Shown here: one piece after another, positions 13,750 through 21,800 of the stretch
Numbering within the stretch: position 1 is the first letter of the stretch
Layout of the letters: every line of letters begins with the position of its first letter
IMG/VR virus record: IMGVR_UViG_3300037882_004998
Span: 1 to 22,761 of that record
Strand: one strand, 5' to 3'
Source of the DNA: a virus
Length of the DNA: 22,761 nucleotides
Made by a program: the position numbers and the translations under genes
Notes under the pieces: model-generated
What the model saw: only the letters and a program-made list of their open reading frames with translations
What the model was told of the DNA's origin: nothing
The model's database searches: none

Positions 13750-15326
13750 TTACTCTTATTCAAGAACCTTCTGCCCTGGGATTTGCTCAACACCCACAAT
13801 TCTACCGTTTACGTGCAACGCATGATGATGGGCGTTCTTTTGTCGGGCGGGGCATGTCGCAGAGCATCGCCTTAGTTGAGGTGGACGATGTTTTACCAGG
13901 GGCGAATATCAATATCTCAGTTACGGAAGTGGGAAGCGCACCGTACTCGATACTGTTTGATATTGTCGCAACGCCGACACATGACCAACACTTGCCGATT
14001 TACGAACAAGACCCGAACCCACCGCGTCCAGTAGGTAGTTTTGAGGGTTATTATCAAGACATAGCGCATCGTATGAGCCGCGCTCATTTGTTGTCTCCTA
14101 CACTTCAGGTATTTTTTAATTATGATGCAGTAAATCATATATCTACGATTAGTTTCGTAGCTCGTGATAATGCAACAGTATTTGAAATTGAAGTCGAAAG
14201 CCTTTCTAATGCGACTGTTTTGGCTGTTGTCCCTGCGATTGCATCCTCAAAGCTTCCGAATTATGCGATTGTTTACGAAGTCGTTTCGGAAGCGAGTTAT
14301 AAAACAGGCATCTTTCACTCAGAATTTAGGGGTGTTGTAAATCCTTCTGATGTAGATGGGATGGCAAATGTCAATTTACAGAATATTTTAACCGCTTTTG
14401 CTGATTCTTCTCGGTGGACACCGCCTAATTGTATTGCACCTGTGGCGCATCGCGCCAATAATCTTCTGCGGTATTATTGCCGTTTTGCGGAAAAATATGG
14501 CTCACCTGTTGTGCAGCATAGTTGGACTCCACCAAAAATTAAAACGATACTGAGGGGGGGGGGTTATGCTTTCTACCCTCTTTTAGGTCGCTTAAATGCA
14601 GATAGTAGCCTTTTCAATACTTTGCCTGATGACCGAGAAGTTGCACAAAATTCGCCTGAATTTTTGTCATGGTTCAATTATACAGGCGTGTTTCAGTCGC
14701 TTAAAGTGGAATGGAGAACATGGTCTCGAAATGATGGCTTAATGACAATGGGCATTAATGCGAATATTTCGCTTTACGCCGACCAAAATGAAACGCTGAT
14801 GGTTCCTGCACTGATTTTTCATGATTATCAGGAAGTGTCGGCAGCTGTTGAAGTCCGTTTATTAAATCAAGTTGATGAGGCGGTGTGTCCGTGGCGACGT
14901 TATGCGATTGACCGCCGCTTTCATGAAAATGAACGGTATTTGATGTTTCTAAATAAATATGGTGTGTTTGAATCAATGCGCTTTACTGGCGCGTTGACGG
15001 TTGGTGTAGAATTGGATCGGCGTGAATCGCAACGCTATACTGATGGTATGGTGGAGGTATTTGAGTTAGAAAAGCGGTGGCGTAGGTCGTTCACATATCG
15101 CACAGGCTATTTGAGCAAATCGGAAAGTTTGGCTTTGGAAAACTTGGTGGCGAGCCGTTATGTTTTTGAGGTGTCCACTACTGAGGGGTATATTCCTTTG
15201 CGAATATTGGATACGAAAATCTCACTCGATGATGGTAAACAGGAGGTCTATTCATTAGAAATTAAAGCTGCACCGCAGTTAGATTATTATGGTGTGGTGG
15301 CATCGGATTTGTGGCTCAAATGGTAG
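13746..15326 (+). CDS. Large tail protein (distal tail/baseplate candidate), 526 aa
   Basis: The protein is beta-rich, with an N-terminal segment FAQHPQFYRLRATHDDGRSF, many short strands and Thr/Ser-rich loops, and a C-terminal region QEVYSLEIKAAPQL. Its size, composition and location before the hub-like gene fit a distal tail or baseplate protein; I cannot name a family. The coding sequence includes a run of ten G residues (14554-14563), part of an inverted-orientation iterated motif and encoding Arg-Gly-Gly-Gly. This run is long enough for slipped-strand errors that would truncate the protein at about residue 270. Another motif copy is at 15179. Confidence 0.65.
   Translation: MITLIQEPSALGFAQHPQFYRLRATHDDGRSFVGRGMSQSIALVEVDDVLPGANINISVTEVGSAPYSILFDIVATPTHDQHLPIYEQDPNPPRPVGSFEGYYQDIAHRMSRAHLLSPTLQVFFNYDAVNHISTISFVARDNATVFEIEVESLSNATVLAVVPAIASSKLPNYAIVYEVVSEASYKTGIFHSEFRGVVNPSDVDGMANVNLQNILTAFADSSRWTPPNCIAPVAHRANNLLRYYCRFAEKYGSPVVQHSWTPPKIKTILRGGGYAFYPLLGRLNADSSLFNTLPDDREVAQNSPEFLSWFNYTGVFQSLKVEWRTWSRNDGLMTMGINANISLYADQNETLMVPALIFHDYQEVSAAVEVRLLNQVDEAVCPWRRYAIDRRFHENERYLMFLNKYGVFESMRFTGALTVGVELDRRESQRYTDGMVEVFELEKRWRRSFTYRTGYLSKSESLALENLVASRYVFEVSTTEGYIPLRILDTKISLDDGKQEVYSLEIKAAPQLDYYGVVASDLWLKW
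14554..14563 (+). repeat. Homopolymer G10 in a tail gene (possible contingency tract)
   Basis: This is the longest C/G run in the window and the poly-G arm of a TACTGAGGGG motif. A gain or loss of one G shifts the reading frame of the tail gene. Confidence 0.75.
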
Positions 15327-15397
15327 TCTCTCCTCCCTCAGTAGCGACTTTTTTGTTGAAAAAAATTTTTCACAAATAGTTACTTCATATATTCACT

Positions 15398-15405
15398 TAT
15401 GTTTG
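15398..15405 (+). promoter_or_regulatory. Candidate -7 box TATGTTTG upstream of the hub gene
   Basis: An exact TAnnTTTG match stands in the 133-bp AT-rich gap 15327-15459. No TGTCC or clear -33 TTG is at a suitable distance and no terminator precedes it, so it may be an extra weak promoter or chance in AT-rich DNA. Confidence 0.3.
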
Positions 15406-15459
15406 TTGTTAGAAATTTATTTTTCACAATGCTTCCTTTTTTTTATAAAAAAAATTACG

Positions 15460-17277
15460 ATGGCTTTTCAACTCTATTTTTTTGATACACCTGTTAATCT
15501 TGACCCTGCATCGAGTTTGTCACTCAACTTTGTTTGCCCCGCTTTCGACGATGATAGTGCAGAACGGGCTTATTCGCTGCCTATTCGCTTGCCTTTGACA
15601 GCTGATTTGCAAACACTTTTGCAGCATCGACAACGACTTGATGCACAAGAGACTGGTGATAGTCTTACCGCAAAGGTTCAAGTCGAAAGTGTAGATTTGG
15701 CAAGCGGTGTATATAAATTGGAAAAATCGCCACGCGGTTATTTGGACGGACATTTTGAAAATAATGCCCGGGCAAATTTGGCAAGTTTGGCGCAATGGAA
15801 ATTGAAAAGTCTATTGCCAACGATTGATATAGAACAAAGCATCCCTGCAAAGTGGTATCTGCAAGTGCGCCCACAAAACTTGGCAACAGGTTATGCCGTT
15901 TCGATAGACGACACAGATTATTCAAGTAATACGGGGCCCGCTTTGCGCGATGCGATTAATAATCGCATCGGCGAAACAGTCGCTTTTTGGAATAGTGCGA
16001 CGTTGAATGTCGAATTGTCACCACCTTCAAATGGTCGCTCATTCAAGATTTATAATCCAATACCTTACTACAATGGTATTACGCTTGTTAGTACATCGCA
16101 CACCCCTATCAGCGCACAACGGGCGAGCTTTTTGGGCTTTGTGCAATCGTCCCTCGTGCAACCGCGTGAAGATTTGAGTTTTGCTATGATGCAAAATGAC
16201 AAGCTCTATGATGGGAAAAACCCGCTTTGGTCGGGGCTTATTAATTTTGCAGAATATTTCACGGATGACAATGCCTGGCGTGTTGGTTTTTCAAATGAAA
16301 CGGATACTCAGGGGTTTGAGCATACGATAGATGAAACGGCTTGGCGATATACTTATGTGCCATTTGTGCGGGTGTCTTATATTTTGAAAAAGATTGCAGA
16401 AAAGATGGGGGTATCTGTTGTCAATGGTGAACTTGGGGAGTGGTCGGAGTTGATGACGCTGTTGGTGTATAATGCGAAGTCGTTGGACTCTGTGCAACAG
16501 GCATACGAGTTCAAAGAACTAAAATACACGAATGGTTATGCTAAAAAAATCGTTTTGGGCGAACATGTGCCTGATATGTCGGCTGCGGAGTTTTTGTCGC
16601 AGTTTTGTGAAACGTATAACCTCTGGTGGCAAATAGAAGATGAGCGTTTGGTATTCCGCAAAAAAGATGCTTTACTGAGGGGGGCATCGGCACGTGATTG
16701 GTCGGCTTTTATTGTTGCGGGAAGCGAAGAGCGTGGTTTCAAGTACGAAAAAGGCTTGCGTTTTTCGTACAAAACGGACGAGAGCGATACGGCGACACAA
16801 TTCGCCGCTTATACTGAGGGTGCTGGTGGTGAGTTAATTGAGTTGCCAACCGCTACACTTTCAGATCGGGTGTATCAAGATGTGGGAAAAGAGACCTGTT
16901 ATGCCGAGCAGGTTCGGAATGATGCTGTTGGTGTTTTGCGTTTTATGTTTGATAGAGGGCGACATGCAGAATATGCTGGGAGAGAATACCAGGTGACGGC
17001 GAGCCGTGCGCGATTGGGTGTTTTGAGTTTAGTACCCCCCTCAGTATTTTTGGCTTTTTGGCAAGAATCGGCGCGATACAGGGCAAAGAGTTGGTATTTC
17101 TCGGCTTCATTTAATTTGCCTGTCTCAGAATTGCGGCAGGCTTTGGTGTGGCAATATGCGATGCGGCGTATCGAAACGCCGAATGGGTCTATCGAGGCGG
17201 CAATCAATACGATTGAAGTGACCGAGCGTGTGCAAGGTTTATCAACTGTTAAGATTGAGTTTTTTGTAAAAAATTAA
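15460..17277 (+). CDS. Tail hub/baseplate-type protein, 605 aa
   Basis: ATG 15460 follows an A-rich leader (TAAAAAAAATTACG); the longer frame reaching back to 15289 overlaps the previous gene and is rejected. The N-terminus is MAFQLYFFDTPVNLDPAS. The middle of the protein holds VPFVRVSYILKKIAEKMGV and then VPDMSAAEFLSQFCETYNLWWQIEDE, the latter typical of tail hub modules of the gp27/gpD type that bind the tail-tip spike. The C-terminal part is beta-rich. Four exact or near-exact iterated motif copies fall in this gene (16673, 16812, 17035 and a one-mismatch form at 16305). It lies upstream of the tape measure gene, the reverse of the usual order. Confidence 0.66.
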   Translation: MAFQLYFFDTPVNLDPASSLSLNFVCPAFDDDSAERAYSLPIRLPLTADLQTLLQHRQRLDAQETGDSLTAKVQVESVDLASGVYKLEKSPRGYLDGHFENNARANLASLAQWKLKSLLPTIDIEQSIPAKWYLQVRPQNLATGYAVSIDDTDYSSNTGPALRDAINNRIGETVAFWNSATLNVELSPPSNGRSFKIYNPIPYYNGITLVSTSHTPISAQRASFLGFVQSSLVQPREDLSFAMMQNDKLYDGKNPLWSGLINFAEYFTDDNAWRVGFSNETDTQGFEHTIDETAWRYTYVPFVRVSYILKKIAEKMGVSVVNGELGEWSELMTLLVYNAKSLDSVQQAYEFKELKYTNGYAKKIVLGEHVPDMSAAEFLSQFCETYNLWWQIEDERLVFRKKDALLRGASARDWSAFIVAGSEERGFKYEKGLRFSYKTDESDTATQFAAYTEGAGGELIELPTATLSDRVYQDVGKETCYAEQVRNDAVGVLRFMFDRGRHAEYAGREYQVTASRARLGVLSLVPPSVFLAFWQESARYRAKSWYFSASFNLPVSELRQALVWQYAMRRIETPNGSIEAAINTIEVTERVQGLSTVKIEFFVKN

Positions 17278-17286
17278 AATTTCAAT

Positions 17287-18228
17287 ATGGTTTTAAATGA
17301 TTCTGAATACAATCAAAATGTCGTACAAATTTTAGGGCATACGATACTTGTGCCTAAAACGTGGAACGACATGACTTTAAAGCAACAAATCGTGTGCAAC
17401 GATGTCTTAATGTCGTTGAATGATGCGACATTTGTGCAGAAACGGATTGCTTTGATGCAGTTTTTAACGGGCCTGTCTGATGAGTTTTTCATCAGTTGGA
17501 AAAAGATGTATGACGATGCGGAGCTTTGGGCGGAAAGATTTAGGAAATTGACAGAATTTGTAACTGATTTCCTGTTTGAACAAAAACAAACTGCCGACGA
17601 GCGCGAGCAGTTTGGTATAGCGGCAACCTTGACCAAATGCCCCTACCCCTCAGTCATTTTGGCGAAAAAACGCAAGGGTAAAGACCCGAAACCCATAAAA
17701 TTGTGGGCAGCATCGGACGGATTGGAAAATATTAGTTTTGCAGAAATGGCAGAGGTGTTTACTTGTTTTGACCGTTACACGGCAGGCGGCAACGAGGCGC
17801 ATATTCATCGTGCATTTGCAGTGGTGTTTCGCCCATCGAAGCCGAATGATGCAGCAAATAAGCAACGAGCATTTGATGGGGACCAGCGCACAGGGTTGGA
17901 AGAAGCAGATGAGGTGATTGCACAACGAGCTAAATTGTGGCAAGATGTGCAGCCACCGATTAAGCGGTTGTTGTGGTTTTGGTTGGTAAGCTGTCGGGAG
18001 CAGATAATCAGGAAGAATCCGCAAGTATTCAAAAGTGGCAATGCTGATGCTTTGATGCGGCGATTGGCTGTTTACTCATGGGCAGGTGTGGCGATTGAGT
18101 TATCGAAAGGCGATGTGTTGGCGCGAAAGGCGATTGAAGTATCAAACTATCGGGATATTTTTATCACATTGTCGTATCTCGAAACTAAATCGGAGGTGAC
18201 GGAAGCGATAATGAAAAAAAAGAATTAG
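17287..18228 (+). CDS. Tail assembly chaperone candidate, 313 aa
   Basis: Mostly helical, charged protein, starting MVLNDSEYNQNVV with ILGHTILVPKTWNDMTLKQQ, which resembles the opening of tail assembly chaperones in Bacteroidota phages. The central region is Lys/Arg-rich with a loop rich in Asp/Asn, and the end is helical. Its place two genes before the tape measure supports a chaperone role, but no family is confirmed. The last codons are ATG AAA AAA AAG AAT TAG, an A-AAA-AAG slippery-like sequence; a -1 slip would add only ten residues, so biological frameshifting is not clearly supported. Confidence 0.52.
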   Translation: MVLNDSEYNQNVVQILGHTILVPKTWNDMTLKQQIVCNDVLMSLNDATFVQKRIALMQFLTGLSDEFFISWKKMYDDAELWAERFRKLTEFVTDFLFEQKQTADEREQFGIAATLTKCPYPSVILAKKRKGKDPKPIKLWAASDGLENISFAEMAEVFTCFDRYTAGGNEAHIHRAFAVVFRPSKPNDAANKQRAFDGDQRTGLEEADEVIAQRAKLWQDVQPPIKRLLWFWLVSCREQIIRKNPQVFKSGNADALMRRLAVYSWAGVAIELSKGDVLARKAIEVSNYRDIFITLSYLETKSEVTEAIMKKKN

Positions 18229-18261
18229 GATTTGTAGGATTTTTAAAGATTTAATAGGATT

Positions 18262-18684
18262 ATGGGCGAAGATTCACCAATAGAAACAGCAATTCAGACG
18301 ATTAAAGACTGGACTGGCGACACAAAAGAGATGCTCCGTGCGCGTGCGCCATCATTGACGGGGGCTGGTGCTAAAAGCATTAAGGGCAAAGTGAAGCTGC
18401 GAAATTTAGAGCCTTATGCCGTGGGCTTTAATTTTGAGAGGTATATCGATTGGGTTGATAAAGGCGCGAGTAGAGGGCATGGCGGCACAAAAGGCTCTAC
18501 TTGGTACAATAAAAAAGGAGATAAAAAACGGACGAATCCTGAGAGTTTGCGTAAAATGAACTCGGGAAATCGGCTTGCTGAACCATTTATAGATGCGGTC
18601 ATTACTGAGAGGTTGCCCATTTTGGCGGGGCTTTTGGCGAAGGAGTTGGCTGATTCGGTAGTTCGATTTGCTACAATGCGATAA
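18262..18684 (+). CDS. HK97 gp10-like tail completion candidate, 140 aa
   Basis: The N-terminal half is helical (ETAIQTIKDWTGDTKEMLRA), followed by a beta segment with a conserved-looking YIDWVDKGASRGHGG, a basic loop (KKGDKKRTNPESL) and the end NRLAEPFIDAVI, a pattern like the C-terminal RPFLRPA segment of HK97 gp10-type proteins that close the head-tail interface. This family normally lies among connector genes, yet here it is directly upstream of the tape measure. The ATG follows a leader of TAGGATTT-like repeats (18226-18260). Confidence 0.6.
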   Translation: MGEDSPIETAIQTIKDWTGDTKEMLRARAPSLTGAGAKSIKGKVKLRNLEPYAVGFNFERYIDWVDKGASRGHGGTKGSTWYNKKGDKKRTNPESLRKMNSGNRLAEPFIDAVITERLPILAGLLAKELADSVVRFATMR

Positions 18685-18697
18685 TATTCAATTGATT

Positions 18698-18766
18698 ATG
18701 AAAACGGCTATAAAAAAAACTTGGCAAAGTTTTTTACGAATATTCAAAATGGCTGAAAGCTGGTGA
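18698..18766 (+). CDS. Tiny ORF before the tape measure unit, 22 aa (doubtful)
   Basis: ATG follows an AT-rich leader; the product MKTAIKKTWQSFLRIFKMAESW would be a basic amphipathic helix. Its stop lies inside the left arm of the terminator at 18756, so translation would interfere with hairpin formation. It may be a leader-peptide-like element or chance. Confidence 0.2.
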   Translation: MKTAIKKTWQSFLRIFKMAESW

Positions 18767-18789
18767 CTGCGAATCATCAGCTTTTTTTT
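18756..18789 (+). terminator. Intrinsic terminator of cassette F
   Basis: An 11-bp stem with one wobble (18756-18766 with 18774-18784) runs into a T-tract to 18789. It ends the unit containing the gp10-like gene. Confidence 0.9.
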
Positions 18790-18790
18790 G

Positions 18791-18826
18791 TGTCCATAAT
18801 GAGGGGGTATTTCAGTTGGAACTTTG
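18791..18826 (+). promoter_or_regulatory. Cassette F promoter: TGTCC, 32-nt phase, GAACTTTG
   Basis: TGTCC starts at 18791 and TTTG at 18823 (offset 32). The spacer carries the iterated motif in the opposite orientation with one mismatch (ATAATGAGGGGGTATT, 18796-18811). ATG 18850 follows after 23 nt. The -7 box starts with G in place of T/C and is the weakest of the six. Confidence 0.65.
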
Positions 18827-18849
18827 AGCAAAATTTTAAACACAAAGAC

Positions 18850-21800
18850 ATGGCTCAAAGTACGGCGACCATTTACATTAATGGTAAGGAAGTAGATAAT
18901 ACACTCAAAGGACTCACCGCAGAAGCTGCACGGCTCAATGCAGAACTCAAACGGGTTGAACTCGGTAGCGAAGAATTTGCTACAAAAGCAGAAGCCTTAC
19001 GCAAGGTGGAAGCGATAATCGTTGACCAACGAAAGGCTTTGAGGGAGTATGCAGACTCTTTCAAAGCAGCTACGCCTGTGGTAGAAGGTTCGATTAACCA
19101 ACTCAAAACAAAGCATACTGAATTGCTCAAGGAGTTGGAGAATCTGAAACGTGGCACATCAGAATACACCGCAAAACTCAAAGAGGTCGGTGCATCAGCG
19201 CAAGAGATTAAGAAAGTAGATGCTGAAATTGCGAAAATCTCAAAAACGACAGAGGTTGCATCTAACTCACTGTTGAAGGTAGCGGGTGTGATGGCGGCGG
19301 CATTTGTGGCAGATAAAATCGTGTCGGCGGGGACTCATATTGGTACGTTGGTGATTGAATACCAAAATGCGGCGAGTAGCCTATCTGCCATAACGGGTGT
19401 AACAGGCGAAGAATTGCAGAAGTTAGAGGCTCATGCAGATGGCTTAACGACTATCATACTGGACAATGGGAAGAAGATAACAAATGCTTCTGCGGACATT
19501 CTAAAAGGCATGAAGTTGGTTGGCTCTGCCAAACCAGAGTTATTGAAGTCGGCAGAAGGTTTGTCGGAAGTGACTAAACAGGCGATTATTTTGGCTCGCG
19601 CCGCAGGGCAAGAAGTACCCGAAGCGGTGACAGATTTGACGACTTTTATGAATCAGTTTGAACTGGATGCAAGTAATGCAGCAAGGGCTATCAATGTTTT
19701 GGCGGCTGGTTCAAAAGAAGGTGCGGCAGAGATTCCAGATATTTCAGCAGCCATAAAAGAGTTTGGTGCGGGTGCAAAATCAGCAAATGTAAGTATAGAG
19801 GCATCTGTCGCCTTGGTAGAAGTATTGGGTGATAAGATGATAAAGGGAGGTGAAGCGGGTACTAAACTGCGAAACATTTTGATTGCCATCAAGGCCCCAG
19901 AAGGATTGGATAAGGAAGCAAGAAGGCAGTTGACGGAGCATGGTGTGAGCTTTGATGTACTGAGGGACAAAACGAAGTCACTTGGCGACAGATTGACAGA
20001 GTTGGCGAAGATACAGGGTGATGCTAACGCATTGGTTCAGGTATTTGGCAAGGAGAATGTAACAGCCGCAGAAGTTTTATTGACCAATATTAATCGCTTC
20101 AAACAGTTAGAGAAAGCTGTGACTGGCACAAATGAAGCCACAAAGCAGGCGGTGATTATGTCGGACAACTTAGGGAATGACATGAAAGTAATGCAAGATG
20201 AAGCGAACAATGCGGCATTGAGCTTTGGACAAAGATTAGCTCCAGCGGCGCGGTCATTGGTGCAAGGATTGACGAATTTACTGAGGGGGGTAAAAGAGAA
20301 TTGGGAAACGATTGTGTTGTTTGGAAAGGCTATTGGTGTTGCTGCGGTGGCATTGTTGACTTATTTGGCAACTGTAAAAGCGGTGGCGATTTATAATCGG
20401 TTGGCGGCGGTGGCTACGGCGTTTTATCAAGGCGTAGTCTTGGTGATGACGAATGGACTGGCGGCGGCGGCGGCGGCGCAACGGATTTTGAATTTTGTGA
20501 TGTCTATCAATCCGATTGGTGCGGTTATAAGTCTTGTGACTTCATTGGCGGCGGCTTATGCCATGTTTTCTAATACTGTAACGGATACCGTTAGAGCGCA
20601 AAGATTAGTGAATGAAGTAAATAATGAAGCGGCGAAAAGTATTGTTGAGCAAAAGTTAAAATTAGAACAATTGCTCAAAACGGCAAAAGATGAAAAAAGG
20701 TCGAAAGATGAACGGATTGATGCTATCAAGAAACTGAATCAGCTGTCGCCTGAATACTTAGGCAATTTGACCTTGGAGAAAATCAATACTGAGGGAGCTA
20801 CCGAGGCTGTAAACAAATATGTGTCAGCATTGGAGAAAAAGGCGAAGTCGGAAGCGGCGTTGCAAAAACGGACAGAATTAGAGAAGCAGTTGATGGACTT
20901 AAATAATGGACAAACGGATACGTCTGCGGGTATTTTACAGACAGTTGGAAATAGTCTATTGTCGGCGGGCAATGGATTTAGCTTTGCTGCGCGACAAGCA
21001 GAAACATCACTGAAAAATGCGGATGATGCTCAAAAACGGATACAAACGCAAATAGATGCAGTTAATAAATATGTAGAGAAAAATCAGATAGATTTTTCTC
21101 CTACGCCATCAAAATTGAATAATGCGACAGCTGCCCCGAAAATAAAAGATGCGGAAAAAGCAGAAAAAGCAGCAGAACGGGAATTGAATAGAGAGGAAGC
21201 AAAGTTGCAAAAGTTGAAAGATGTTTTGCAACAATATCATAACGATGTTGACCAACTGAACAGCAACCACGATGCGGCAGAAGAAATACGGATACGAGAG
21301 AAGTATGAGAAGCAAATAGCGATAGCGAAGGAGTTATTAGAGTCAAAAGATGTGAGTATTCGGACGGCAGCCAATGCCGCAATTATTGAACTACAAGGGC
21401 TTGCAGAATCAGAGATTGAAGCACAGCAAAAGAAGCATCTACGGGATTTGGAAAAAAGTTTGGTCAAACATCAGGAAGATGTGGCGGCTCTTGAAAAGAA
21501 GGACGATGAGGTGAAATTGACGAATATTCGGCAGAAGTATGCGAAGGAGTTGGCGGAGTTAACCTTATTGGAAGGGAGTAAGAAACTCGATGTTGCAAAA
21601 AAAGCGGCAGAGGATAAAATAGCCTTGGAAACTGCACTGAATGCTGAATTAGAAGCTGAAACAGATAGATTCAATGATGCTCAAGAGCAAAAGTTGATAG
21701 TCGAATTGGATAAGGAGTTGAAAGCAAGGTTGAAAGCAGAGGAGGATTATTTGAGCTTTACGGGTCAAAATGAAGCTCTTGAATTGTTACAATTGGAGGA

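Larger units (their letters stand above)
526..20795. repeat. Highly iterated motif CCCCTCAGTA (17 exact decamers)
   Basis: Exact decamers on + start at 526, 1035, 2196, 3907, 5958, 7283, 7537, 9064, 9880, 12222, 12808 and 17035 (C-run 4-8). On - (TACTGAGGGG) they are at 1346, 14548, 15179, 16673 and 20279. The 9-base core CCCTCAGTA adds 15335 on + and 16812, 19958 and 20787 on -. One-mismatch forms are at 2785, 7932, 9776, 11442, 16305, 17646, 18603 and 18797; 13134 is a two-mismatch form. A random 10-mer would be expected about 0.04 times on both strands of this length, so this is strongly non-random. Coding copies occur in different frames (PLS, PQY, PPS, LRG, TEG), which points to selection on DNA and not on protein. 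Confidence 0.92.

Noticed and set aside
15289-15459. Upstream extension of the hub gene frame to 15289
   Set aside because: It overlaps the preceding gene and encodes a Cys/Phe/Leu-rich stretch from AT-rich leader DNA; ATG 15460 with an A-rich leader is far better.
15948-15970. 10-bp perfect hairpin CGATGCGATT/AATCGCATCG in the hub gene
   Set aside because: Arms and loop are short enough to arise by chance once or less per such window; no context suggests function.
18214-18254. A-AAA-AAG slippery-like run near the end of the chaperone candidate
   Set aside because: A -1 slip would add only ten residues (ELGFVGFLKI) and does not join the next gene; a lysine-rich C-terminus explains the run equally well.
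18763-18849. Upstream extension of the tape measure gene
   Set aside because: It would begin inside the terminator hairpin; ATG 18850 gives a normal N-terminus.
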